Shown piece after piece: positions 1 through 10,332 of a stretch of 64,000 nucleotides of DNA. Position 1 is the stretch's first letter. Every line of letters starts with the position of its first letter. This DNA is from Photobacterium proteolyticum. GTDB taxonomy: Bacteria; Pseudomonadota; Gammaproteobacteria; Enterobacterales; Vibrionaceae. The notes below the pieces were generated by a model. It was not told the DNA's origin. It worked only from the letters and a program-made list of their open reading frames with translations, and did no database searches. The position numbers were made by a program, and so were the translations under genes. The stretch is from assembly GCF_001939735.1 (NCBI RefSeq), contig NZ_MJIL01000092.1, positions 8,185-72,184 on the forward strand, read 5' to 3'.

Positions 1-27
1 GCTTGGTCAAAGAAGAAAATCGAATAC

Positions 28-57
28 AAAAGAGGCAGCCCAAAGGCTGCCTCTTTT
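28..57 (-). terminator. Rho-independent terminator of sstT
   Basis: A 13-bp perfect inverted repeat (AAAAGAGGCAGCC, loop CAAA, GGCTGCCTCTTTT) lies 24 bp past the sstT stop. Both arms end in A/T runs, so it could terminate transcription from either side. Confidence 0.9.
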
Positions 58-81
58 CATTACGGTTGCAGAAAGAGTCGC

Positions 82-1323
82 TTATGATTTCACTGTTTCA
101 GCATTTGCAACCTTCGCTTCTTCTGCCTTGCAAGCTGCGGCAGTAAAGATAACGTCAGTTGAGCTGTTCAGGGCAGTTTCTGCTGAATCCTGAATTACAC
201 CAATGATGAAGCCAACAGCAACAACCTGCATCGCGATATCGTTAGGGATACCAAACAGGCTACATGCAAGCGGGATCAGAAGTAGGGAACCACCGGCTAC
301 ACCCGAAGCACCACAAGCTGAAACGGCTGCAACCACACTTAGCAGTACTGCTGTTGCGATATCCACTTCAATACCCATGGTGTGTACTGCTGCAAGCGTC
401 AGAACGGTAATCGTGATCGCAGCACCAGCCATGTTGATAGTTGCACCCAGAGGGATCGATACGGAATATGTATCTTCGTGAAGGTCCAGATTCTTACATA
501 GCTGCATGTTTACAGGGATGTTAGCCGCAGAACTACGTGTGAAGAAGGCTGTAATACCACTTTCGCGGATACAACGCAGAACCAGCGGGTATGGGTTTTC
601 TTTGGTCTTATAGAAAACAATCAGCGGGTTAACTACCAGCGCAATGATTAGCATTGAGCCTAGTAGTACGGCAAGAAGGTGACCGTAACCAGCAAGGGCC
701 GCGAAGCCTGTTTCTGCAAAGGTGTTGGCAACCAGGCCGAAGATACCGATTGGTGCAAGGCGGATCACGAAGCGAACAATCAGGGTGATGCCGTTAGATA
801 CGTCGTGGAAAACCTGCTTGGTTGCATCACTTGCCTGGTGCAGTGCGAAACCAAGAGCGATAGCCCAGGCAAGAATACCGATGAAGTTACCTGACATCAG
901 TGCATTTACAGGGTTATCAACAATCTTGAATAGCAGTGTATTCAATACTTCAGTAATGCCTTCAGGTGGTGTTGCACCTGTTGCACTTGCTACCAGAGTT
1001 AAAGTGGTCGGGAAAAGAAAACTCATAGTAACCGCAGTAAGTGCAGCCATTAGCGTACCGAACAGGTACAGGATAATGATTGGTCTCATGTTGGTGTGAG
1101 CGCCTTTCTTCTGGTTGGCGATAGAAGAGGCGACCAGAATAAAGACAAGGATAGGGGCGACTGCTTTCAGGGCACTGACGAACAGTCCTCCAAGAAAGCC
1201 AACTTTGACAGCAGCTTCAGGAGATACGGAGGCGAGAAGGATACCGGCAACGATACCGATGAGGATCTGGATCACCAGGCTCCCACTTGCGACTCGGGCT
1301 AAAAAGGGTTGTGTCTGATTCAT
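82..1323 (-). CDS. sstT: Serine/threonine:Na+ symporter SstT
   Basis: This 413-residue inner-membrane protein belongs to the DAACS (dicarboxylate/amino acid:cation symporter) family and takes up L-serine and L-threonine with sodium. The length matches SstT. Hydrophobic segments alternate throughout, and the family's substrate-binding stretch is visible: the serine-rich FFTRSSAANIP at residues 260-270 followed by SIPLGATINM at 289-298. The ATG at 1323 is preceded by AGGACG. It is monocistronic, with its own terminator downstream and the terminator of the bat operon upstream. The function is assigned from overall family resemblance and the conserved motifs. Confidence 0.93.
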   Translation of the reverse strand: MNQTQPFLARVASGSLVIQILIGIVAGILLASVSPEAAVKVGFLGGLFVSALKAVAPILVFILVASSIANQKKGAHTNMRPIIILYLFGTLMAALTAVTMSFLFPTTLTLVASATGATPPEGITEVLNTLLFKIVDNPVNALMSGNFIGILAWAIALGFALHQASDATKQVFHDVSNGITLIVRFVIRLAPIGIFGLVANTFAETGFAALAGYGHLLAVLLGSMLIIALVVNPLIVFYKTKENPYPLVLRCIRESGITAFFTRSSAANIPVNMQLCKNLDLHEDTYSVSIPLGATINMAGAAITITVLTLAAVHTMGIEVDIATAVLLSVVAAVSACGASGVAGGSLLLIPLACSLFGIPNDIAMQVVAVGFIIGVIQDSAETALNSSTDVIFTAAACKAEEAKVANAETVKS

Positions 1324-1550
1324 ATTACGTCCTGCATAATTTTTTTATATGTTAGGAAGGATTATATATTGCTTCCGAAACATTTTTTAACAGGAAATAC
1401 GATAATTTTCCACCTTTCTTTTGATAAACTTTCGGTTAACTCACTATTAACATTCTTTTGGCCTGATGCGGTATGTCAGGTTTAGAGCAGGGCTGATTCG
1501 ATCTGGCTCTTTAACAAATCCCCAAATAGGCAGTCGAAAATGTTAAAAAA
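1324..1550. other. Intergenic region upstream of sstT
   Basis: No gene is seen here. It is AT-rich and must hold the sstT promoter on the minus strand, but I cannot single out a convincing -35/-10 pair. Confidence 0.5.
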
Positions 1551-1572
1551 TAGCTCGCACTAGTGCGAGCTA
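1545..1572 (-). terminator. Terminator of the bat operon
   Basis: Positions 1551-1572 form a perfect 22-bp palindrome centred on CTAG (arms TAGCTCGCAC and GTGCGAGCTA). Read on the minus strand it is followed by a T run (1545-1550 are A on the plus strand). It lies 38 bp past the batD stop. Confidence 0.85.
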
Positions 1573-1609
1573 CTCTCATTCATGTATCGATTATGTAAAG
1601 CGCTGTTGC

Positions 1610-3316
1610 CTATTTTTCTGGTACCAAAGGTGCCAGCGCCGAGGTAGTGGTGCTATTTTTTGTTGTTGTTTTTTCTGACTGACCGATTGACTGGATAAGT
1701 TGTAGCAGCTTGGCACTATCCCACTTCTCAGGCTGCTTGCTGAAATGTGCCGTCATCATTGCGTGCACGGCCTGGCGCAGTTGTTCCTGCTGCGGGTTGT
1801 CAGGGTTATTCTGCGACCATTGCCGATAGTAGGCCTGAACCTTGATAGGGCTGTTGTCTTTGACAGCCTGCTTCATCCCCGCAAGCGGTGCAACGTTCAT
1901 GACTGGCTGCTTCATCGCGGCAGCCGCTACAATCTGCCGCGAAGCTGCTCTGGCTTTCAGCCATAAGATCGTCGTGATGAGCCATAACCCGGCAAACAAG
2001 GCTGTTAACCACGGCCAGTAACCCGAGTCATTGACAACTTGTATGTTGCCAGCTCCGGTTTCCTTGGCAATTGGCGTTGCAGAAGAGGGCTCGGAGCGCA
2101 AGGGTAGGTTGAGGCTGTTATTGATGTTGTCGCCCGGCAGTACGGTAATTGCTAGCCCGTCAACCTGGCTTGTCTCCTGTTGGCTGGTTTCTGTGTTCCA
2201 CCAGTTGATTGATAGCGGCGGCAGCTCAAGCTCGCCTCGCTCCCGAGGGAGTATCACTTGCTTGAGGGTCATGACGGTATAACCATTGACCGTACTGTAA
2301 ACCGGCTTCTCGTTATAGACCTTAACCTTGTCGGGATATTGAAGGGCAAGGTTAGGCATGCTGCTCTGCTCTGCGTTTTTGATCCGCAAGGTAATGGTTC
2401 GGGTAAGGGGATCGCCGACTCGAATTTCCAGGTTATCGGGTTGCCACTGTTGTTCCAGTTGCAGGTCTTGAGTCGGCAGCCATAGCCCCTGATAACTAGC
2501 AGGTTTGTCCTTGATGGTAAGCTCAAGGTTGTCGGTTTGCTTTTCTACCGGGATTCTAAGGGTTGAGCCAAAACCCCGGCCACTTTTGACCACATTTCCC
2601 CTGAATTCGGCGCCACGAAGCAGAATAGTGCCTGGTTTGGAAGCGGTAATTTGATAGTCTCGGGTGATCACAAGATAGCGGCGACCATTCAGTACCGGCT
2701 CGGCCTGACGGTCATCGCCGATCTGCTTCACGTCCAGCCCGTCGCCGGATGGCGCGATTAACGTTGCCTTGCTCATTTGCTCACCGATACGGATCCGGAC
2801 GGTGTAGCGAATACTCTCACCGACATAGAGTTGGTTTTTATCGATATCGTGATCGACCGTAATATCCGGCTGAGCGGTACTTTGGCTGTTGGCATTGCTG
2901 CTTTTTAGCGAGGTGATGGTGATCGGCTCTGTCGTCGTGGCACCAATCCGAAAGCTAGGGATAGTAAACTCCCCGATTTCTTTCGCTGCCAGTGCAACCC
3001 GCCATTCGGTGCTGCGTGTGACCGCACCGTTTATCATCGTTGTCCCACTGCTGACGCTGGGTCGTCCGTAGCTGAAGTGCTCTTCGAGCGGCGATAAGTC
3101 CAGTGCGCTGGTATTGACATTGTCATCAATTGAAATGGTTAGCTGGAAGACTTCATTGACTGCAACGATGTTCTTGGAAACGGTAGCAACGGCCTGGGCG
3201 GCACTGACAAATGACGCCTGCGTGAGTGCGACTATTGCCAGCAGCCTCCAGAGAAACGGTAGGATACGCTTGTTATAGCCAGAGCGGGGAGTGTAGTTGT
3301 TCTTCATCATATTCAT
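1610..3316 (-). CDS. batD: BatD family protein (oxygen-tolerance domain)
   Basis: The product has 568 residues from the ATG at 3316. An upstream GTG at 3388 would add 24 Arg-rich residues overlapping the previous gene and would bury the signal peptide, so the ATG 7 bp after the stop of the previous gene is preferred. An N-terminal signal peptide (hydrophobic core near residues 17-38) is followed by a long beta-rich periplasmic region typical of BatD, a single transmembrane helix near residue 450 (PWLTALFAGLWLITTILW) and a cytoplasmic tail. BatD is thought to act with the VWA proteins BatA and BatB in envelope stress or aerotolerance. It is the last gene of the operon. The biochemical role of the family is not settled. 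Confidence 0.85.
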   Translation of the reverse strand: MNMMKNNYTPRSGYNKRILPFLWRLLAIVALTQASFVSAAQAVATVSKNIVAVNEVFQLTISIDDNVNTSALDLSPLEEHFSYGRPSVSSGTTMINGAVTRSTEWRVALAAKEIGEFTIPSFRIGATTTEPITITSLKSSNANSQSTAQPDITVDHDIDKNQLYVGESIRYTVRIRIGEQMSKATLIAPSGDGLDVKQIGDDRQAEPVLNGRRYLVITRDYQITASKPGTILLRGAEFRGNVVKSGRGFGSTLRIPVEKQTDNLELTIKDKPASYQGLWLPTQDLQLEQQWQPDNLEIRVGDPLTRTITLRIKNAEQSSMPNLALQYPDKVKVYNEKPVYSTVNGYTVMTLKQVILPRERGELELPPLSINWWNTETSQQETSQVDGLAITVLPGDNINNSLNLPLRSEPSSATPIAKETGAGNIQVVNDSGYWPWLTALFAGLWLITTILWLKARAASRQIVAAAAMKQPVMNVAPLAGMKQAVKDNSPIKVQAYYRQWSQNNPDNPQQEQLRQAVHAMMTAHFSKQPEKWDSAKLLQLIQSIGQSEKTTTKNSTTTSALAPLVPEK

Positions 3317-3323
3317 CTTAGTC

Positions 3324-5187
<1,864 letters not shown>

Positions 5188-5195
<8 letters not shown>

Positions 5196-6153
5196 GACGC
5201 CTCCTCATTATTGCAATGATCAGCGAGAAGAGCAGGGCAATAGCCAATGGGTATCGGAACAGTTCCTGTCGTGGGCGCCAGGTCTGCTGCGCAGTGTTGA
5301 TAGGTTCCATTTGATCAATTAGCTGGTAAATATTCTCAAGTTCCTGAGGATTTCGAGCCCGAAAGTACTGGCCGCCGGTCATATTGGCGATATTAGTCAG
5401 CATCTTTTCGTCCAAATCCTGAGAGGGATTAATGGTACGGGTTGAGAAAAAAGAGCGCTGCTGCATCTCTTCAGCACCGATACCAACGGTATAGATAGTG
5501 ACATTGCTTCGAGCTGCCAGCTCGGCAGCCTCTACCGGATCGATCACTCCGGCAGTATTGGCCCCGTCGCTGAGCAAAATGATCACTCGCTGCGGTGCTT
5601 CGCTGTCTATGAAGGTTTTGGTTGCGATACCCAGGCCTTCACCGATTGCTGTACTTTGACCGATCAGGCCAAGTACTGTGCGGCCGAGCTGCTCCTGAAC
5701 AGTATTGCGATCGAACGTCAGCGGTGTCTGCAGATAGGCATGATTGGCAAACAGCACCAAACCGAGGCGATCGCCTTTACGCTTACCGATAAAGTCATTC
5801 AATACCTGTTTGACGGCGGTCAGTCGGTCGATATTGTCGCCGCCGGATGTCACCATGTCCTCGATCGACATGGATCCGGACAGATCGACAGCAAGCAACA
5901 TATCACGGTGGTCCGGGTTGATTTCGATAGGATCGCCATACCAAACTGGTCGTGCCAGGGCTCCTAGCAGGCAGCACCATGCAATAGCCATGATTGTTTT
6001 ACGCCAGCGAGTATCGGGTTGTTGCTGTCCGATACCATCGGGTAGCTTGGGCAGGCGGATCGCGACAGGCTGTACAGCAGGCTTAGAAAAGCGATAGACC
6101 AGAAAAGGCAGCGGTAGCAGCAGCCATGCCCATAGCCAAGAGAACTCAAACAT
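5188..6153 (-). CDS. batA: BatA-type VWA domain membrane protein
   Basis: The 321-residue product has the BatA plan: an N-terminal hydrophobic segment (about 5-21), a second one near 52-68, a VWA domain with complete MIDAS motif DLSGS (D90, S92, S94) and a C-terminal transmembrane helix (about 298-316). The VWA domain faces the periplasm in this family and is thought to mediate metal-dependent protein contacts. The gene overlaps its neighbours on both sides (8 bp with the DUF4381 gene and 8 bp with batB), so the operon is tightly coupled. Confidence 0.9.
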
Positions 6154-6673
6154 CTGCGACCTCCGCCTTGGCTGGAAGGTGCTGACTATCCGCGGGTAGA
6201 CGGGCCTTGCTTAGCCAGAGCTTTGCTTGCTGGTAGCATTGGTTGAAGGCAAATTGTTCGATGCCTTTTCCTGAGAACAAGCCATGTTGCCATTCGGCTG
6301 ATAGGGCGATAAAGCCACGGTGTTTCTCGGCCAACTGCTGGTCGAGGAATAACAGCCATTGCTCGCCGGTCAGGCTGGCTACATAACGGCGAGAGAAGTA
6401 GGTCATTGCCGTTTGGCGCAGTAGCAGGTTGATGTCGCTGAACTGCTCGGGGCTATTGAGGCTTTTTAACAGCCTCAAGGCCTCTTTACGTGCTTTTTGC
6501 TGCTTTAGGTGTTGCCTGAGTTTCAGGGCAAGCAGTATCAGAACAACAATCGCCGCAGCAATGCATAACCACCATCCCCATGCGAGCGGCCAGATACCGG
6601 GCGCAGGTGACAGGTGGACATCGGCCAGTGGCAGTGATGCTGCGATATCGTTAGGCGTCATTGGATCAGCCAT
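6146..6673 (-). CDS. DUF4381 domain protein
   Basis: This is a 175-residue protein with one transmembrane helix (about residues 30-50, rich in Trp, Ile and Leu) and a cytoplasmic helical region. The length, the proline-rich N-terminus before the helix and the position between the DUF58 and batA genes are characteristic of DUF4381 proteins of bat/MoxR operons. Its biochemical role is unknown. The start overlaps the DUF58 gene by 8 bp. Confidence 0.85.
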   Translation of the reverse strand: MADPMTPNDIAASLPLADVHLSPAPGIWPLAWGWWLCIAAAIVVLILLALKLRQHLKQQKARKEALRLLKSLNSPEQFSDINLLLRQTAMTYFSRRYVASLTGEQWLLFLDQQLAEKHRGFIALSAEWQHGLFSGKGIEQFAFNQCYQQAKLWLSKARLPADSQHLPAKAEVADV

Positions 6674-7607
6674 GGTGTTTCTTTATACCTCCGAGTTGCT
6701 GCATCAGCGGTTCGGCAGCCGAAATCTGATGAAGTGGAATTGCCAGACTCAAAGCCATATCGTGAATGAAATGCTGGTGGCCGAGGTATTGCTCGTTCAG
6801 CTTTTCACGGGTTTTCTTGGCAGAGAAGTCGAGCCAGACAGATTGCCTGCTGTCTGCGACATGTTCCGTCCCTTTAAAGCTGGTTTGTCCTTGTTCAAGC
6901 GGGTCATGAACCTGAACAAACTGGATGCGGTTATGCTGTCGCAGCTGGCTCAGGCGGCGTTTGTCTGTTTCGGCGAGCTGGTAGAAATCACTCAGCACAA
7001 CAATTTCGCTCCCTTTGGGACACAAGTGGTGGAGGTGCTTCAACGCTGCAGAGAAAGGTAGATTATCGCTTTCGTCACTGTGGCTCTGGTGGGCATCAAT
7101 CAGGGCATTGATGAGCCGAAGCGGCCCTTGCTGTCGGGCTGTCGGCTTACACTCGATTAACTGAGTGCCGGTATAGATAATGGCACCGATCCTGTCTTGC
7201 TCGTTGACGGCCAGCCAGCTTAGCAGGCTGGCAAAATGCGCAGCCTGAACGGATTTCAGCATTAGCTGGGAGCCGAACTTCATACTGGCACCAAGATCAA
7301 CCAGTAACATCACAGGTTGTTCACGCTCTTCGGTAAACAGCTTGGTATGGGTTTTTCCCGTCCTGGCCGTCACTCGCCAGTCAATGGCACGAATATCATC
7401 CCCAGCCTGATAGGGGCGAACCTCCGAAAAGTTCATCCCCCGGCCTTTTTTCCGGCTCATATGCTGGCCGTTTAGTTGCGACCACACACTTTGCGCCGGT
7501 GGTAGCCAGCGAACAGACTGATTCTTGTATTGCAGCAGTTCTGCCAGGCACAGGTTAACCCCGTCACTGTGCGGCGGCAGAGATGCTGTTACGGGTGTAT
7601 CTGTCAT
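6666..7607 (-). CDS. DUF58 domain protein
   Basis: The product has 313 residues and carries the DUF58 signature RPYQAGDDIRAIDWR near residues 65-79, followed by a VWA-like core (LLVDLGASM). DUF58 proteins are nearly always encoded beside MoxR ATPases and are thought to be part of the same chaperone-like assembly. The ATG overlaps the stop of the moxR-like gene by 4 bp. No signal peptide or membrane helix is evident, so it is probably cytoplasmic. Confidence 0.9.
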   Translation of the reverse strand: MTDTPVTASLPPHSDGVNLCLAELLQYKNQSVRWLPPAQSVWSQLNGQHMSRKKGRGMNFSEVRPYQAGDDIRAIDWRVTARTGKTHTKLFTEEREQPVMLLVDLGASMKFGSQLMLKSVQAAHFASLLSWLAVNEQDRIGAIIYTGTQLIECKPTARQQGPLRLINALIDAHQSHSDESDNLPFSAALKHLHHLCPKGSEIVVLSDFYQLAETDKRRLSQLRQHNRIQFVQVHDPLEQGQTSFKGTEHVADSRQSVWLDFSAKKTREKLNEQYLGHQHFIHDMALSLAIPLHQISAAEPLMQQLGGIKKHHG

Positions 7608-8560
7608 GCGCAGGCTACCTGGGCAATCAACTGGCTGACAATGGTATCAGCGGCAATGCCCTCGGCCTGTGCCTCGTAGCTTAGTAGCAGGCGATGGCGC
7701 AGAACCGGGTAGGCCATTTGCTGGACATCTTCCGGGGTAACGAAGTCACGGCCGCAAAGCCAGGCATGGGCACGGGCACAGCGATCCAGAGCCAGGGTTG
7801 CACGAGGTGAGACGCCGAGCTGCAGCCAACCATCAAGCTGATCGCTGTAGCGCTCCGGCTGGCGGGTGGCCATCGTCAGGCGAATAATATAGTGCTCGAC
7901 TTCTTCTGCCATATGGATTTTCAGCACTTCCTGCCGAGCCGAGAAAATCTCGCGCTGGCTGATTTGTACTGCTTCCGGCTTGTCAATGCCCATGGCTTCG
8001 CCGCGGTTAAGGCGCAGAATTTCCAGTTCACTGGCTTCATCCGGGTAGTCTACGTTCAGCTGCAGCAGGAAGCGGTCAAGTTGTGCCTCGGGAAGCGGAT
8101 AGGTTCCTTCCTGTTCGATAGGGTTCTGGGTTGCCATCACCAGAAAAAGCTCTGGCAGGGAATAGGTTTCCCGGCCTGCGGTAATTTGCTTTTCTGCCAT
8201 TGCTTCAAGCATGGCGGCCTGTACTTTTGCTGGTGCTCGGTTGATTTCATCAGCCAGTACCAGAGCGTTGAAAATAGGCCCGGGCTGGAAGGTAAACTCG
8301 CCGGTTTCCGGACGGAAGATATCGGTGCCGGTCAGATCAGCCGGGAGCAGATCGGGCGTAAACTGTATACGGTGAAAACTGCCTTCGATACAGTCGGACA
8401 ACACTTTAACTGCACGAGTCTTGGCAAGCCCCGGTGGTCCTTCTACCAAAATATGCCCATCTGCAAGCAGGGCAATTAATAGCTGTTTAACGAGATCAGG
8501 CTGACCAATAACCTGGCTGTCCAGGTAAGTATTAAGGCGTTGGAAAGTCGACGTTAGCAT
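7604..8560 (-). CDS. MoxR family AAA+ ATPase
   Basis: This 318-residue ATPase is the first gene of the bat operon. Walker A is GPPGLAKT (41-48), Walker B is LVLADE (100-105), and the sensor 1 region reads MATQNPIEQEGTYPLPEAQLDR in two adjoining parts. The C-terminal lid domain ends with the usual MoxR arrangement. MoxR proteins work as ATP-driven chaperones or assembly factors for VWA-domain partners such as the BatA and BatB products encoded downstream. The ATG at 8560 is followed by a continuous frame and the length is normal. Confidence 0.93.
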   Translation of the reverse strand: MLTSTFQRLNTYLDSQVIGQPDLVKQLLIALLADGHILVEGPPGLAKTRAVKVLSDCIEGSFHRIQFTPDLLPADLTGTDIFRPETGEFTFQPGPIFNALVLADEINRAPAKVQAAMLEAMAEKQITAGRETYSLPELFLVMATQNPIEQEGTYPLPEAQLDRFLLQLNVDYPDEASELEILRLNRGEAMGIDKPEAVQISQREIFSARQEVLKIHMAEEVEHYIIRLTMATRQPERYSDQLDGWLQLGVSPRATLALDRCARAHAWLCGRDFVTPEDVQQMAYPVLRHRLLLSYEAQAEGIAADTIVSQLIAQVACA

Positions 8561-8766
8561 AGATTGGTAATGTCCTTGTGAAACAAACAGTCAAACAATA
8601 AGTAATGAATTGTCTGACTTAAAAAAATTGTTTTAGTTCATATCGCGGTTTTGACCGCTTATTCATTGTACAGCCAGTCCTGCCGGGAGCCTTTCTAGCG
8701 CACTGATGTGAATTATAGCGTATTCAGGGAGTTACATTTCTCCTCTAGTTGCTATTCCGGATGAAA

Positions 8767-8781
8767 GTACCAACATGGTGC
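8767..8781. promoter_or_regulatory. NtrC-like binding site
   Basis: GTACCA-ACA-TGGTGC differs by one base from the NtrC dyad GCACCA-N3-TGGTGC. Two further GCACCA half-sites lie at 8799-8804 and 8823-8828. All are 85-145 bp upstream of the sigma-54 promoter, a normal enhancer distance. Confidence 0.75.
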
Positions 8782-8910
8782 ACAAGAGAAGGGGCATTGC
8801 ACCATACTAACATGTGTTTAGTGCACCAAATTGTATCATGACAAAACCCAGCTTATTTTAACTTGTTGATTTGTTAAGATTATATTGCCACTTTGAAAGT
8901 GGGTGCCCTT

Positions 8911-8926
8911 TTGGCCTGATGCTTGC
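8911..8926 (+). promoter_or_regulatory. Sigma-54 promoter of the urt-ure operon
   Basis: TTGGCCTGATGCTTGC has GG (8913-8914) and GC (8925-8926) exactly 10 bases apart, as required for the -24/-12 elements of RpoN promoters. Transcription would start near 8938, leaving a leader of about 26 nt before urtA. Confidence 0.8.
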
Positions 8927-8963
8927 TTTTTGTTGAATGGTTATTCACAAGGAGCTATTTAAT

Positions 8964-10253
8964 ATGTCAACCAAGATGTTTAAGAGTACATTCGCAGGTG
9001 TTGCAGTATCACTGGCCCTGTCATTCAATGCCACTGCGGCACAAGAAACGATTAAGGTTGGGGTGCTGCATTCCCTGTCGGGTACGATGGCAATCAGTGA
9101 AACCACGCTGAAAGATACGATTTTGATGCTGGTTGAAGAGCAGAACAAGAAAGGGGGCGTGCTGGGCAAGAAGCTGGAAGCAGTAGTCGTCGATCCTGCA
9201 TCAAATTGGCCTCTGTTTGCAGAAAAAGCCCGTGAGTTAATAGAAAAAGAAAAAGTGGACGTGGTGTTCGGAGGCTGGACGTCTGTATCACGCAAGTCGA
9301 TGTTGCCGGTATTCGAAGAGCTCAATAGTCTGCTGTTTTACCCAGTGCAATATGAAGGTGAAGAGTCCTCAAAAAATGTCTTCTATACCGGCGCAGCGCC
9401 TAACCAGCAGGCCATACCGGCTGTTGACTACCTGATGAATGAGTTGGAGGTTGAACGCTGGGTATTGGCCGGGACCGACTATGTCTATCCGCGAACCACT
9501 AATAAAATCCTTGAAGCCTATCTTGAATCGAAAGGTGTTGCCAAAAGCGACATCATGATCAATTACACCCCTTTTGGCCACTCTGACTGGCAGTCCATTG
9601 TATCCGATATCAAGAAATTCGGCTCGCAAGGCAAGAAAACAGCGGTGGTATCCACAATTAACGGTGATGCCAATGTGCCGTTTTACAAAGAGCTAGGTTC
9701 TCAAGGTGTGTCTGCTGAAGATATTCCCGTGGTTGCCTTCTCTGTTGGTGAGGAAGAGTTGTCGGGAATGGATACCTCACCTTTGGTGGGGCATCTGGCG
9801 GCATGGAACTATTTCATGAGCGTTGATACTGATGAAAATGCCGAGTTTGTGGAACAGTGGCAGCAATTCATCAAAGACGACGATCGCGTATCTAACGATC
9901 CGATGGAAGCCAGTTATATCGGTTTCAATATGTGGGTAGAGGCGGCTGAAAAAGCAGGGACGACCGACTCTGAAGCTATCCAGGAAGCCATTATTGGCGT
10001 GACTGTACCTAACCTGTCCGGCGGCTACGCGACAATGATGCCAAACCACCATATTACGAAACCTGTGTTGCTGGGCGAGATCCAGGACGACGGCCAATTC
10101 GAAGTGGTATGGGAAACCACAGGCTTAGTGGCCGGTGATGCCTGGTCAAACTTCCTCCCTGGCTCCAAAGACCTCTATGCCAGCTGGCTCAAACCCCTTG
10201 AGTGCGGCAGCTTCAACGTCGTTACCGGCAAGTGTGCCGGCGCTAAGCAATAA
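8964..10253 (+). CDS. urtA: Urea ABC transporter, substrate-binding protein UrtA
   Basis: The mature protein is a periplasmic urea-binding protein of the Leu/Ile/Val-binding type. The frame is open from a GTG at 8937, but the ATG at 8964 has the Shine-Dalgarno AAGGAG 9 bases upstream and starts directly with a signal peptide cleaved after NATAA near residue 25, giving 429 residues. The core IKVGVLHSLSGTMAISETTLKD is the family's first ligand-binding loop (here in two halves: IKVGVLHSLSG and TMAISE). The gene heads an operon that continues without a terminator through urtBCDE and the urease genes, which supports urea rather than amino acids as ligand. Confidence 0.94.
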   Translation: MSTKMFKSTFAGVAVSLALSFNATAAQETIKVGVLHSLSGTMAISETTLKDTILMLVEEQNKKGGVLGKKLEAVVVDPASNWPLFAEKARELIEKEKVDVVFGGWTSVSRKSMLPVFEELNSLLFYPVQYEGEESSKNVFYTGAAPNQQAIPAVDYLMNELEVERWVLAGTDYVYPRTTNKILEAYLESKGVAKSDIMINYTPFGHSDWQSIVSDIKKFGSQGKKTAVVSTINGDANVPFYKELGSQGVSAEDIPVVAFSVGEEELSGMDTSPLVGHLAAWNYFMSVDTDENAEFVEQWQQFIKDDDRVSNDPMEASYIGFNMWVEAAEKAGTTDSEAIQEAIIGVTVPNLSGGYATMMPNHHITKPVLLGEIQDDGQFEVVWETTGLVAGDAWSNFLPGSKDLYASWLKPLECGSFNVVTGKCAGAKQ

Positions 10254-10332
10254 CCGGTTTGACACATTAGTTCATTCCGGGCTCTGCACTTGTGGCTAGG
10301 CGAGTGCAGAGGCGTGTTTAACGGGTTTCTGG

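Larger units (their letters stand above)
8561..8963. other. Divergent intergenic region, bat operon and urt operon
   Basis: No gene is seen in these 403 bases. The right half holds the NtrC-like site, two GCACCA half-sites and the sigma-54 promoter listed separately. The left half (8561-8720) must carry the bat promoter on the minus strand, but no clear motif stands out. Confidence 0.6.
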
